Source: Halalkalibacillus halophilus DSM 18494
GTDB taxonomy: Bacteria > Bacillota > Bacilli > Bacillales > Alkalibacillaceae
Direction of reading: 5' to 3'
NCBI RefSeq assembly: GCF_000423105.1
Contig: NZ_AUHI01000006.1
Span: 62,001-126,000, forward strand
Length of the DNA stretch: 64,000 nucleotides
The notes beneath the pieces are model-generated. The model worked only from the letters and a program-made list of their open reading frames with translations, was not told the DNA's origin and did no database searches. Shown one piece after another: positions 17,251-25,865 of the stretch; the first letter of the stretch is position 1, and the number at the start of each line of letters is the position of its first letter. The position numbers and the translations under genes were made by a program.

Positions 17251-17874
17251 CTATTTATAAAAGCTAGTTCGCAACACATTTAAATATTCATCAAACTCTT
17301 TCAAGTATGGTTCTAGATCTATTTCCGTCATCTTCTTTCCTTCTAGACGAGCGCTTAAATTTTGTTGATATCCTTCCATGGACCATTGAATCAATTGCAG
17401 TGCTTTATCTGCATCAACATCATCACGAAATAAGGAAAAATCTATATTTTTATAAATACTTTCATAAGCTACCGCCCGCATTTCCTTTATGCGCCTTCTT
17501 ATGTCTTCTGGCATTTGATCATCAGCAACAAGTAAGACGGTCCCTAAGAAATTAAACATATGCGGATGATTGGAGAAAAACTCCATCTTAAGTAAAGATG
17601 TTTGTTTAAAGCGTTTAATAAAATCTCTTTCCTCCATGTTTAACTTCTCAATGAACTGCTTTTTCATCTTATGAAAACTATAGTTAATCAAATAATGGTA
17701 CAACTCTTGTTTATTATTAAAGTAGTAAAATAACATCCCTTTACCAATTCCAGCTTGCTTAACAATAGCGTTGGTGGAGGCCTGGTCATACCCCTGAGAG
17801 CCGAATTCCTCTAAGGCAGCATTAATAATTCTAGATTGCTTTTCTTCGGTTAGGTTTTTAAACGGTTTTGGCAT
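17251..17874 (-). CDS. TetR-family repressor of the ABC exporter
   Basis: A 207-residue TetR regulator from ATG 17874 (AGAGGG site 6 bp upstream). The N-terminal HTH is clear: 'IINAALEEFGSQGYDQASTNAIVKQAGIGKGMLFYYFNNKQEL'. The helical C-terminal half should bind the inducer. It is the first gene of the operon with the ABC exporter. Two identical-type dyads (GACCA, 3 bp, TGGTC) flank the -10 of its own promoter, so autorepression and control of the exporter are very likely. The inducer is unknown but is probably an exported compound. Confidence 0.9.
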   Translation of the reverse strand: MPKPFKNLTEEKQSRIINAALEEFGSQGYDQASTNAIVKQAGIGKGMLFYYFNNKQELYHYLINYSFHKMKKQFIEKLNMEERDFIKRFKQTSLLKMEFFSNHPHMFNFLGTVLLVADDQMPEDIRRRIKEMRAVAYESIYKNIDFSLFRDDVDADKALQLIQWSMEGYQQNLSARLEGKKMTEIDLEPYLKEFDEYLNVLRTSFYK

Positions 17875-17901
17875 ATGCAACCCTCTTATCAAATATAATT
17901 A

Positions 17902-17949
17902 GACCATGTTGGTCGACTTCATTATATAACTTTAGACCAGTGTGGTCAA
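17902..17949 (-). promoter_or_regulatory. TetR-type promoter with two GACCA-N3-TGGTC operators
   Basis: On the minus strand: -35 TTGACC (17944-17949), 17 bp, -10 TATAAT (17921-17926). Operator GACCAgtgTGGTC (17935-17947) overlaps the -35 and spacer, and a second copy, GACCAtgtTGGTC (17902-17914), covers the start-site region. Both arms are perfect 5-bp inverted repeats, 33 bp apart. Confidence 0.88.
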
Positions 17950-18030
17950 CTTTTATTTTTGTAATTTTTAACCTGAAAATTTATAAAATATGGTATGATG
18001 AAGTTGTAATAATTTAGGGAGGGAATACAG

Positions 18031-18978
18031 ATGATCCGAAAGTTAATAATGGTAGTGTTAATCGCTACATTAGCAATTCTTGCAGCATGCGGAGGAGAAA
18101 GCCGCACGAACCAAGAAGTAGTAGTTGATTCTTTTGATAATGTATTAGAAGCAGAAAGTTATGAAGCTTTTTCCACCATTGATCTTAATTTAGATATGGA
18201 TTCTAGCGACCCTTTTATGGGACCTTACATTCAAATGATTAATGATATGGATTTATCAATGTCGCAAATCTATGACAAGGAACGCGAAATGCAACAAGCA
18301 ACCTTGCATGTAGAAGCAAGCATGGCACCAATGACATTTAATATCGACATACCTTTTTTACAAAATATGAATACACAGATGATGTACGTAGAAACAGATA
18401 GCTTAATGGAAAACTTCGGAGCATTTTTAGGCTTGCCATCAGAGGCTGAAGGAAAATTACTTGAGATTGATGTAAATGAATTGGATGACGAGCTGGCTAG
18501 TATGGACCAACAAGACATCAATAACCGTGTGCAAGCCATTACAAAAGATATTCTTCAAAATAAAGACGAAGAAGACTTTGAAGAAGGGGAAGACGGTCAA
18601 TATATTGTTCACTTCCACGAAGAAGACATCCGTGAATTGCTTGACCGTATTATGAGAGAATTTGATGAAGTTTCTAACGAAGAATTAGAACAAGCGCAAG
18701 CAGACTTAGATGAAGCTTTCGACCATGTAACGTTCAATCAATTTGAAGTACACACAACTGTAGATGGCGATACAATTGAAAGCCAGGCAGTACATGTAGA
18801 TGCAACGATGGACGATAACGGGGAAGAGTTCAACTTTGCTTTCTCCATGGACACCACATATGAGAATATGAATGGCGATGTAGAGTTCACCATTGACCCT
18901 GAGAATGCAGACACCATGACAATGGAAGAATTTGAAGAACTAATGATGGAATCAATGGGCTCCATGCAAGGATTCTAA
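18031..18978 (+). CDS. Acidic lipoprotein of unknown function
   Basis: A 315-residue predicted lipoprotein: signal peptide 1-19 with lipobox ILAAC (Cys20). The mature part is strongly acidic and methionine-rich ('MTMEEFEELMMESMGSMQGF' near the end). The pattern of repeated beta-strands ('STIDLNLDMD', 'ATLHVEASM', 'FNIDIPF', 'VHVDATMD', 'FAFSMDTTYENMNGDVEFTI') resembles the half-barrel LppX/LolA-like lipoproteins that carry hydrophobic ligands, but I cannot confirm that. It is monocistronic, with a perfect terminator at 18990-19020. Confidence 0.75.
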   Translation: MIRKLIMVVLIATLAILAACGGESRTNQEVVVDSFDNVLEAESYEAFSTIDLNLDMDSSDPFMGPYIQMINDMDLSMSQIYDKEREMQQATLHVEASMAPMTFNIDIPFLQNMNTQMMYVETDSLMENFGAFLGLPSEAEGKLLEIDVNELDDELASMDQQDINNRVQAITKDILQNKDEEDFEEGEDGQYIVHFHEEDIRELLDRIMREFDEVSNEELEQAQADLDEAFDHVTFNQFEVHTTVDGDTIESQAVHVDATMDDNGEEFNFAFSMDTTYENMNGDVEFTIDPENADTMTMEEFEELMMESMGSMQGF

Positions 18979-18989
18979 AATAGGTCCAG

Positions 18990-19020
18990 AAGCAACTTAG
19001 GTATTATGCCTAAGTTGCTT
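18990..19020 (+). terminator. Intrinsic terminator after lipoprotein gene
   Basis: AAGCAACTTAGG (18990-19001) pairs perfectly with CCTAAGTTGCTT (19009-19020), followed by TTTATTTT. Confidence 0.9.
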
Positions 19021-19054
19021 TTTATTTTGACCACAGGTAGGTGACATGCTTTAG

Positions 19055-19080
19055 GTTTAATGAAACGATATTTCGGATAT
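19055..19080 (+). promoter_or_regulatory. Sigma-B-like promoter of DJ-1 family gene
   Basis: GTTTAA (19055-19060), 14 bp, GGATAT (19075-19080). The general-stress sigma-B consensus is GTTTAA, 12-14 bp, GGGTAT, so the -35 is perfect and the -10 has one mismatch. It sits 27 bp before the ATG of a gene family with known stress roles. Confidence 0.6.
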
Positions 19081-19106
19081 TTAATGATTAGAAGGAGGTT
19101 TTTATA

Positions 19107-19763
19107 ATGGCTAAAAAAGTATTAATGGTTGTCACAAACCATGCAACAATAACAGATGATCACAAAACAGGATTATGGTTAGAAGAATTTGCAGCACCTC
19201 ATTCCGTATTTAAAGAACAAGGATATGATATAACAGTAAGAAGTATTTCAGGTGGAGAAGTTCCACTTGATCCTAATAGTGTAGAAAGTGAAGATGATTG
19301 GAAAGAAGCGCAAGATCTATTGAAGGATACGAAAAAACTTTCAAAAGATGAAGCGGAAGGATACGACGCAGTATTCCTACCTGGTGGACATGGTACCATG
19401 TTCGATTTTCCAGATAGCAATGACCTTAAATATGTCTTACAAACATTCGCAGAAGATCGCAGAGTAATTGGCTCTGTTTGTCACGGACCTGCAGGGTTAG
19501 TGAACGTTATGTATCGTAACGGTGTATCCATTGTAGATGGAAAAACGGTTACGGCGTTCACAGATGATGAAGAAAAAGAAATGCAGTTAGATAGCTATAT
19601 GCCGTTCATGTTAGAAACAACATTGAAACAGCGTGGCGCTATCTTTGAACGTGGCGACAACTGGGCTGATTTCGCTGTAAGAGATGGATATCTTGTAACT
19701 GGTCAGAACCCACAATCAAGTAAATCTGCTGCACAAAAAGTAATTGAAGCATTAGAGGAATAA
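19107..19763 (+). CDS. DJ-1/PfpI family protein, Hsp31-like
   Basis: A 218-residue class I glutamine-amidotransferase-like protein of the DJ-1/Hsp31 group. The nucleophile Cys sits in GSVCHGPAGL, with His next to it, after the strand 'YDAVFLPGGHG', which supplies the oxyanion loop. Members act as glyoxalases, chaperones or general stress proteins. Hsp31-like length (about 220) and the 'KTGLWLEEFAAPHSVFKE' N-terminus fit that subgroup. A sigma-B-like promoter upstream supports stress control. It is monocistronic, with a terminator at 19775-19805. Confidence 0.88.
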   Translation: MAKKVLMVVTNHATITDDHKTGLWLEEFAAPHSVFKEQGYDITVRSISGGEVPLDPNSVESEDDWKEAQDLLKDTKKLSKDEAEGYDAVFLPGGHGTMFDFPDSNDLKYVLQTFAEDRRVIGSVCHGPAGLVNVMYRNGVSIVDGKTVTAFTDDEEKEMQLDSYMPFMLETTLKQRGAIFERGDNWADFAVRDGYLVTGQNPQSSKSAAQKVIEALEE

Positions 19764-19774
19764 ATTATACGAAG

Positions 19775-19805
19775 AAAAGTTCGGGCTATTGATGCCCGAA
19801 CTTTT
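19775..19805. terminator. Bidirectional intrinsic terminator
   Basis: AAAAGTTCGGGC (19775-19786) pairs with GCCCGAACTTTT (19794-19805). It is shared by the DJ-1 gene and the convergent lipoprotein gene, which stops 2 bp beyond. Confidence 0.9.
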
Positions 19806-19806
19806 T

Positions 19807-20289
19807 TTAATCTAATGTGAACTCAACGGCCAGGTAATACCTCTCATAGTCACCAGGCTCTTTGATATCTAGGATATCTTTTACAATACGATAATCACCT
19901 GAATCCAGACTACCATATAGCCACTCCCAATCCACCTTCCACTCACTAGTACCATTGGGTTCCAATCCATATCCGATATCATTGAACCCATAATCCCCAT
20001 CAATTGTAATTGGAACTTGCACCCAATGATCTTCTACCTTTTTTTCCAGAGAAAAATATTCTCCATAGGTATATCCTTGTTCACGCGAATTCTCTAATAT
20101 TACGGTTAACCCAATGGCGGAAACCGTCCCCTCTTTAACATGCATCGTAACCCCATCAAGGGTGTTAACATCTTCGTATTCTGTTGGTTCCCATTCTGTT
20201 TCGTCATTTGAAGTATTATTAGAAGTTCCACATCCCGATATGAATAACAAACTCAACATGACACCTAATATAAAAGTAGTTTTTCCCAT
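19807..20289 (-). CDS. Lipoprotein with Ig-like fold
   Basis: A 160-residue lipoprotein: signal peptide 1-19, lipobox FISGC (Cys20), a short Asn/Ser/Thr-rich linker, then one beta-sandwich domain (about 45-160). Residues 'TMHVKEGTVSAIGLTVILEN', 'YGEYFSLEKKVEDHWVQVP' and 'LDSGDYRIVKDI' match the bacterial Ig-like domain of small Firmicute lipoproteins. Function is unknown; surface anchoring is expected. It is divergent from the MscS gene. Confidence 0.75.
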   Translation of the reverse strand: MGKTTFILGVMLSLLFISGCGTSNNTSNDETEWEPTEYEDVNTLDGVTMHVKEGTVSAIGLTVILENSREQGYTYGEYFSLEKKVEDHWVQVPITIDGDYGFNDIGYGLEPNGTSEWKVDWEWLYGSLDSGDYRIVKDILDIKEPGDYERYYLAVEFTLD

Positions 20290-20476
20290 AGCAACTTCTC
20301 CTTTACAATGAGACGTATCATTTCTAATATAGTGTCATTTGGAGCTATAATTACTCTTTTAATGAATAAAACTTCGAATAGGATGATTTCACTTATTCCA
20401 ATAGAAAAGTGTATGAGTTTCCTCATTATATGCTAAAATGACATTACTCACCTTACTAGGTAAAGGAGCAGCTTAT

Positions 20477-21595
20477 ATGAACCTGGATTTCATCACCCAA
20501 TATATCAGTTTAAACGAACTAATAAATATAGGCATCGCATTTGCTATTATTTTATTTGTACTATTTCTAAGAAAAATATTCACTAAGTATATATTTTACT
20601 TCTTTAAAAGATTAGCAAAAAAAGCAAAGTCTGAATTGCTCGATTACATATTCGATGCATTCGAAAAACCTATCAGATGGTTATTAATGATTATCGGGAT
20701 TTATATAGCAGCATATTACTTCCCTTACCTTAACCAACAATCTGAATTATTCACAAGTTTAATCAAAGTATTTATTATTGTCGTATTCACTTGGGGTGCG
20801 TTTAACTTAGCATCGAGTTCTTCTTTGCTATTAATGAAAGTAAATGAAAAAATCAATTTTAAAATTGATCAAATACTCATCCCCTTCCTCTCTAAAGCTA
20901 TACGGTTTGTAGTCATCGCAATCAGCTTAACCATCATTCTTCAAGAATTTGAATATGATGTATCTGGTTTTATTGCTGGTCTCGGCTTAGGAGGTTTGGC
21001 ATTCGCGTTGGCTGCACAAGAAGTGATCAAAAACTTCTTTGGTGGGATCGTCATTATCACAGAGAAGCCATTTACGATTGATGATTGGATTGAAACTCCT
21101 AGTGTGGAAGGGATTGTCGAAGATATTTCCTTTAGAAGCACTATTGTTAGAACGTTTTCAGAATCACTTGTAACGATTCCAAATGCGACTCTTTCAAATG
21201 AGCCTATCACGAATTGGAGTGAGATGGGTCGAAGAAGAATTTACTTTGAACTAGGTGTGGAATACATTACTCCAAGGGAAAAATTAGAATCAGCCGTTTC
21301 AAACATTCGTGAAATGCTTGAAAATAATGATGACATTCACCCAGAGACTCTGCTTGTTCGTTTTCATAACTACAATGAAGGCAGTTTAGATATTATGATT
21401 TACTGCTTTACGCACACTATTGCTTGGGAAGAATGGATGGCTGTAAAAGAAGAAGTGAACTATAATGTAATGGACATATTAGAGAAAGAAGGCGTCTCCA
21501 TTGCCTTCCCAACACGAAAGCTTTTCTTAGATGCAGAGGATTCTGTTTGGCAGAAAACTCAAGACACATTAAAATCAGATAACCCTGAAGAATAA
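20477..21595 (+). CDS. MscS-family mechanosensitive channel
   Basis: A 372-residue small-conductance channel protein. I start it at ATG 20477, which has AAAGGAG 8 bp before it; the upstream frame from 20438 has no such site. Four or five membrane spans lie in residues 10-180. The pore-lining TM3 equivalent is 'GFIAGLGLGGLAFALAAQEVIKNFFGGIVI', followed by the MscS beta domain (TIDDWIETPSVEGIVEDISFRSTIVR) and the C-terminal alpha-beta vestibule. It releases solutes on osmotic downshock. It is monocistronic and ends at a perfect terminator. Confidence 0.92.
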   Translation: MNLDFITQYISLNELINIGIAFAIILFVLFLRKIFTKYIFYFFKRLAKKAKSELLDYIFDAFEKPIRWLLMIIGIYIAAYYFPYLNQQSELFTSLIKVFIIVVFTWGAFNLASSSSLLLMKVNEKINFKIDQILIPFLSKAIRFVVIAISLTIILQEFEYDVSGFIAGLGLGGLAFALAAQEVIKNFFGGIVIITEKPFTIDDWIETPSVEGIVEDISFRSTIVRTFSESLVTIPNATLSNEPITNWSEMGRRRIYFELGVEYITPREKLESAVSNIREMLENNDDIHPETLLVRFHNYNEGSLDIMIYCFTHTIAWEEWMAVKEEVNYNVMDILEKEGVSIAFPTRKLFLDAEDSVWQKTQDTLKSDNPEE

Positions 21596-21600
21596 AAATG

Positions 21601-21639
21601 CCACCCATTATGTGAAAAAATCATACACATAATGGGTGG
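21601..21639. terminator. Bidirectional intrinsic terminator
   Basis: CCACCCATTATGTG (21601-21614) pairs perfectly over 14 bp with CACATAATGGGTGG (21626-21639), between the mscS-like gene and the convergent YhfK-like gene. Confidence 0.88.
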
Positions 21640-21645
21640 TTTTAA

Positions 21646-22290
21646 TTATAGCTTACTTAAAACAGTCGCAATCTCTTCGTCACCTGATAGTAAGTCAAAG
21701 TCTTTATTAATTGTATTCTTTTCATCAAGTGCAGCTACTAATGTCTTTGCTACATCTGATCTTGAGATTTGACCCATTCCTAGGTCTTTTGCTGCCTGGA
21801 TTTTCCCAGTCGCTTCATCGTTTGTTAGTCCGCCGGGGCGAACGATTGTGTGAGATAGTTTACTATCTAATAAAACTTCATCTGCATAATGTTTTGCTAC
21901 ATAATAATGTTTAATCTGTTCATTCCAATTGTCTCGATTGTGAGCTTGAAGCGCACTAACAATTAAAAATCTCTCTACGCCCGCTTTTTCTGCGGCATGA
22001 ACCATTTTTATTGCACCATCTAGGTCAATTAATAATGTCTTATCTGCTCCAGTACCCCCCCCAGAGCCTGCAGCAAAGATAACTGCTTCACAACCTTTAG
22101 CCGCTTCTGCTAAATGATCAACAGAACCTTCTAAATCTGCTACGGTTGTTTCTATAGATTCTTTTTTGAATTTATCTGCTTGATCCTTGTCACGAATCAT
22201 CGCAAGTGGGCTATGATTATTATTTTCTTTTAATAATGTTGCTACTTGGCTTCCTATTTGTCCATTTGCTCCAACAACTAGTACTCTCAT
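21646..22290 (-). CDS. NAD(P)-binding atypical SDR, YhfK-like
   Basis: A 214-residue atypical short-chain dehydrogenase. The dinucleotide-binding motif is VVGANGQIG (residues 5-13), and 'AVIFAAGSGGGTGADKT' and 'VDHLAEAAKGC' follow the NmrA/NAD(P)H-binding pattern. The classic YxxxK catalytic pair is replaced by a HYYVAKHYADE motif (Tyr and Lys present). The substrate is unknown. It is a single gene preceded by a good AAGGAGTG site. Confidence 0.82.
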   Translation of the reverse strand: MRVLVVGANGQIGSQVATLLKENNNHSPLAMIRDKDQADKFKKESIETTVADLEGSVDHLAEAAKGCEAVIFAAGSGGGTGADKTLLIDLDGAIKMVHAAEKAGVERFLIVSALQAHNRDNWNEQIKHYYVAKHYADEVLLDSKLSHTIVRPGGLTNDEATGKIQAAKDLGMGQISRSDVAKTLVAALDEKNTINKDFDLLSGDEEIATVLSKL

Positions 22291-22389
22291 TTCATAACAC
22301 TCCTTCTGTTAATAATCTTTCACATTAAAATTATTTCACAAAAATGACTTGCATTCAAAGATCCTGTTTGAGATTCACTCAACACACAA

Positions 22390-22419
22390 AAGCCCAAGAA
22401 CAAAATCGTTCTCGAGCTT
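22390..22419 (-). terminator. Intrinsic terminator of the sortase operon
   Basis: GTTCTCGAGCTT (22408-22419) pairs with AAGCCCAAGAAC (22390-22401) over 12 bp with two G-U pairs. On the minus strand it begins right after the sortase stop codon and is followed by TTGTG. Confidence 0.75.
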
Positions 22420-23067
22420 CTATTCTTCTTTTAATACTGTATAAACCGCTAGTCTCTCTTCGTGATCTTGAGTTTCGTGATTGTATAAACCTGTACATGT
22501 TAACACGTTTAATCTTTTATCATTTGAAGGACCAAATATTTCTCGTATAGGTGCATCATCAGCAGGATAAGATTCAATCTTTTCCACTTCAAAAACGAGG
22601 ATTTCTCCACTTAAGCCAGTAATTTCAATCTCATCACCAGGCTGTAACTCTTTCAAGTCAAAAAAGACAGCTGGACCAGTATAATCATCTACATGTCCTG
22701 CTAAAACTGCATTCCCTTGTGCCCCAGGAGAACGACCCGGCTCAAACCAAGCAACTTCATACCCATTATCAGGTACGACCATTTGCTTTTGTTCATTTAG
22801 TCCTGTTGAAATAATTGGTGCATCTACCGAGATCGCAGGTATAGAAATTCTTGCTGGAATGATTGCCGTATCTTTCTCACTATTATCTATTTCCTGTTCT
22901 TCTTGTTTATAAACAAATCGTTTCATTTCCGGTTGGGAGAAGCTTAACTTGTTCTCACTAATTGTATACTCTTCCCTCTCTTGCGCCTGAATGGAAGATA
23001 AGATGGCAGAAGCCCCTCCTAAAATTAGGAGGAGCGAAACAACCATCAAAGCATTGAATTTTTTCAT
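22420..23067 (-). CDS. Class F-like sortase
   Basis: A 215-residue sortase with an N-terminal membrane anchor (about 5-25). The catalytic triad is visible: His125 (LAGHVDD), Cys191 (VLTCTG) and Arg205 (EERLAVY). It joins surface proteins bearing an LPxTG-like signal to the cell wall. The gene directly upstream (2 bp away) codes a DUF4397 protein with an MPQTG sorting signal, so this looks like a dedicated enzyme-substrate pair. Both probably come from the sigma-B promoter at 23927-23951. Assignment to class F rather than D or E rests on the short size and VLTC motif and is tentative. Confidence 0.87.
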   Translation of the reverse strand: MKKFNALMVVSLLLILGGASAILSSIQAQEREEYTISENKLSFSQPEMKRFVYKQEEQEIDNSEKDTAIIPARISIPAISVDAPIISTGLNEQKQMVVPDNGYEVAWFEPGRSPGAQGNAVLAGHVDDYTGPAVFFDLKELQPGDEIEITGLSGEILVFEVEKIESYPADDAPIREIFGPSNDKRLNVLTCTGLYNHETQDHEERLAVYTVLKEE

Positions 23068-23069
23068 CT

Positions 23070-23879
23070 TTATGATTGGTATGCGTTTCTACGTTTAATG
23101 GAAATACCAGCAAGCGCAAGACCAAACATAAGAGTTGCAAGACCAGCTACTAACGTCATGTTCATACCAGTCGAAGCACCACCTAGGCCAGTCTGTGGCA
23201 TTTCACCTGGTGCCATCGTATAGTCTTCTAAAACAAGGACTTCAAGATTTTCTGCGTTGTTAATTGCGAAAACACTATAAACTGTATTTTCTTCTAGTGT
23301 AGTTCCTGATAAATCAAGCACCTGTGTTCCGTCTTCTGTACGGATTTCTAAATCATACGTGTCAGCATCTAACTCTTGATAGTCCGTTACAGAAGGGAAA
23401 GTAGCTCCAGCAAATAGCGCGTCTCCGCCAATTAATCCTACATCAACTGTCGGTGCATCTGGTGAAAAGTGACCCACTCTTACTTTTGTCATTCCTTCTG
23501 TTACTTCCATCGAATCTTCAGCTACTTGTAAATCTAAGTTCTCTAATTCTCCAACAGCTGCAACAGTGTAAGCCCATCCAGCTTCAACCGATAAAGTTGT
23601 TGAAATAACTGGATCACTATCACCATAAGTACCAGCAGCATAGATTTCAACTTCATGATCTCCTGCAGGTAAATTCAGGTAATCAGTAGCGTCTGAGAAG
23701 GCAGCACCTTCAACCGCAGCCTCACCATTTACATAAACATCAACCTCAGGTGCATCTGGTGAAGCATGTACAACTCGAACCATAGCATCATCTGAATCAT
23801 GATCGTCTGCAGCTACCCCCGCTCCAAACACAGTGAACACAAACACAGCAACAATCAACAATGAAAAAATCTTCTTCAC
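23070..23879 (-). CDS. Cell-wall anchored protein with two DUF4397 domains
   Basis: A 269-residue surface protein. It has a signal peptide (1-24), two tandem DUF4397 beta-domains (about 33-125 and 131-222; each contains VRVxHxSPDAPxVDV), a sorting signal MPQTG (227-231), a hydrophobic span (240-260) and the basic tail KRRNAYQS. The sorting signal has Met instead of Leu at the first position. It is first in the operon with the sortase. Function of DUF4397 is not known; the anchoring implies a role at the envelope, and the sigma-B promoter implies stress induction. Confidence 0.87.
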   Translation of the reverse strand: MKKIFSLLIVAVFVFTVFGAGVAADDHDSDDAMVRVVHASPDAPEVDVYVNGEAAVEGAAFSDATDYLNLPAGDHEVEIYAAGTYGDSDPVISTTLSVEAGWAYTVAAVGELENLDLQVAEDSMEVTEGMTKVRVGHFSPDAPTVDVGLIGGDALFAGATFPSVTDYQELDADTYDLEIRTEDGTQVLDLSGTTLEENTVYSVFAINNAENLEVLVLEDYTMAPGEMPQTGLGGASTGMNMTLVAGLATLMFGLALAGISIKRRNAYQS

Positions 23880-23926
23880 TCAATCCATCCCCTTTTTGTA
23901 TAGTATTTGTATAACTATTATAAAGG

Positions 23927-23951
23927 ATACCCGGTTAATTACTTTTGAAAC
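23927..23951 (-). promoter_or_regulatory. Sigma-B (general stress) promoter of surface protein-sortase operon
   Basis: On the minus strand GTTTCA (23946-23951), 13 bp, GGGTAT (23927-23932). The sigma-B consensus is GTTTAA, 12-14 bp, GGGTAT; the -10 is perfect and the -35 differs at one base. It lies about 50 bp before the DUF4397 gene. Confidence 0.7.
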
Positions 23952-23956
23952 CTTTT

Positions 23957-24502
23957 TTAGTACATTTTTTTAATTTTTATTAATAAAAAGATATAAAAAG
24001 TTGCTACACCAACGATTCCGACATGATGAATCCATGGAAAAATAATTAGACCTAACATCATTACGAAGGATGAAACAAGTAACCCGACACCTACTTTTAT
24101 CGATTTAAAATAACAGCCTAAACCCAACAAAATAAAACTAATTGGAAAACCTAGCGATAAAACCCCGATTGGGAGCAGAAAATTTTTGGTCGCCAATAGT
24201 TCAGGCTCTGGATTCACTATTTCAGCTAAGTAGAGTAAAGATACAAATTGACTGATCATTAGGAAGGGAGTAGAAATCCACAAGGTATAAAACGAAATTT
24301 CTATAAGGAGGTTACGATTATTTTCAAGTTTTCTAAATAGCCAGATTGAACTGATCATCATTAGTACAAGTGAAAACAGTAAGATATATACTAATAAAGG
24401 ATTGGATGAACCTGTTCTCCCACTTTCATTAAAGCCGATGAGAGCTGGCACCATGAATAAAAATGCTCCAAATATTCCTATTCTCTGTAAAACATCATTC
24501 AT
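23957..24502 (-). CDS. Polytopic membrane protein, unknown
   Basis: I do not recognise this 181-residue protein. It has five to six hydrophobic helices (about 10-24, 33-54, 65-88, 104-125, 133-152 and 158-178) with short loops and a basic C-terminus (KIKKMY), so it is an integral membrane protein with no sizeable soluble domain. It is monocistronic between the symporter terminator (24555-24587) and the sigma-B promoter of the sortase operon. The 3' end lies only 6 bp from that -35 element. Confidence 0.6.
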   Translation of the reverse strand: MNDVLQRIGIFGAFLFMVPALIGFNESGRTGSSNPLLVYILLFSLVLMMISSIWLFRKLENNRNLLIEISFYTLWISTPFLMISQFVSLLYLAEIVNPEPELLATKNFLLPIGVLSLGFPISFILLGLGCYFKSIKVGVGLLVSSFVMMLGLIIFPWIHHVGIVGVATFYIFLLIKIKKMY

Positions 24503-24554
24503 AATGTATCACCTTTGTATAATTATTTGTTTGTATTTACTATATCATATAGAA

Positions 24555-24587
24555 GAAAAGCTAGTCCCTTATAGAGACTAGCTTTTC
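24555..24587 (-). terminator. Intrinsic terminator of the symporter gene
   Basis: GAAAAGCTAGTC (24555-24566) pairs with GACTAGCTTTTC (24576-24587). On the minus strand it follows the symporter stop by 3 bp. Confidence 0.85.
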
Positions 24588-24590
24588 TGG

Positions 24591-25739
24591 TTATTGCTTC
24601 CATTTCTCTGTAAACCGATCTACAAACAATGCAATGGCTCCGTCTCCGGTTACGTTTGCAGCTGTTCCAAAGCTATCTTGTGCCATATAAAGCGCAATCA
24701 TCAAACCAATTGCCGCTTCTGAAAATCCAAGCATAGATGATAGTACTCCAATCGCAGCCATAATTGCTCCACCAGGAACACCAGGTGCTGCGATCATGAT
24801 TACTCCAAGCATCATGATAACTGGTAGCATCTCCAAAAAGGATGGAATGCTATAACCATCTAGTACAGCCATCACAGCAACTGTACAGCTGACAATCGTG
24901 ATCACACTACCTGACAAGTGTATGGTAGCACTAAGCGGAACACTAAAATCAGCTACATGGCCTCTTACATTGTTTTGTTTCGACTGTTTAAGTGTGACAG
25001 GAATAGTGGCAGCACTACTCATCGTTCCTAAACCTGTAAAATATGCTGGGAGCATGGTTTTCATTAACGTAAATGGATTTCTTCCTACAAAGGCACCTGC
25101 CGCGGTGTATTGTAACGTAATCCATGCCCAGTGCGTAGCGATTGCGACAACTAATACAACTCCAAATACTTGAAGGGTATCAAAGACCGTTCCTTCTTCC
25201 GCTAAACCAGCAAATATTCCTGCGATATAATACGGAAGTAATGGGATAATTACTTTTAATATAACTAATTCTACAATTGCTTTACCCTCGTCAAAAGCAG
25301 GAATTAACGTTTTGCTTTCTAGCTTTGCCATAGCAATTCCAAATGTGAAAGCTAAGACAAGAGCTGTAATTACACCCATTAGAGGGTCAATCTCTAAGTC
25401 CAGAAAGCTTGTTAATCCCTCTCCCTCTTCTGGGGCTGCTCCTTCTGATGCTAAGTAAGGCATAATAAAAGTCGCTATGAAGAAAGCGGCTATACCTGCT
25501 AAAATCGTCGAAGCATAAGCAGTACCAACAGTTAAACCTACTAACTTCCCTGATTCTTTTCCTAACTTTGAAACACCAGAAGCAATGAAAAATAATATAA
25601 TTAGCGGAATCATAAATTCAATAAATTGCCCAAACACTGATTCAAATGTAACAAATAAGCGTGTGAGCCACTCAATACCAGTTAAGCCTACAATAATACC
25701 TAAAATAATACCTGCAATTAATTTTAATATAAGTTTCAA
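24591..25739 (-). CDS. Dicarboxylate/amino acid:cation symporter (DAACS)
   Basis: A 382-residue transporter of the glutamate/dicarboxylate:sodium symporter family. Landmarks are the HP1 serine-rich hairpin 'GTMSSAATIPVTLKQS' and the TM8 substrate/cation site 'AQDSFGTAANVTGDGAIAL'. About eight membrane spans and two re-entrant loops are expected. It starts with TTG at 25739, supported by GAGGAG 8 bp upstream. It is on the short side for the family (usually 400-460). The substrate, a C4 dicarboxylate, glutamate, serine or cystine, cannot be fixed. Confidence 0.87.
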   Translation of the reverse strand: MKLILKLIAGIILGIIVGLTGIEWLTRLFVTFESVFGQFIEFMIPLIILFFIASGVSKLGKESGKLVGLTVGTAYASTILAGIAAFFIATFIMPYLASEGAAPEEGEGLTSFLDLEIDPLMGVITALVLAFTFGIAMAKLESKTLIPAFDEGKAIVELVILKVIIPLLPYYIAGIFAGLAEEGTVFDTLQVFGVVLVVAIATHWAWITLQYTAAGAFVGRNPFTLMKTMLPAYFTGLGTMSSAATIPVTLKQSKQNNVRGHVADFSVPLSATIHLSGSVITIVSCTVAVMAVLDGYSIPSFLEMLPVIMMLGVIMIAAPGVPGGAIMAAIGVLSSMLGFSEAAIGLMIALYMAQDSFGTAANVTGDGAIALFVDRFTEKWKQ

Positions 25740-25865
25740 TCTAGCAACTCCTCACTCATGATGTTTAGATATAATCGCTATGTTATTACTCTTTTCAGAA
25801 AAGAGCAATAATCTGTAGATAAGTTTGAATTTTGCAATAATATCAAATTCGTATAGATGGGAGTT

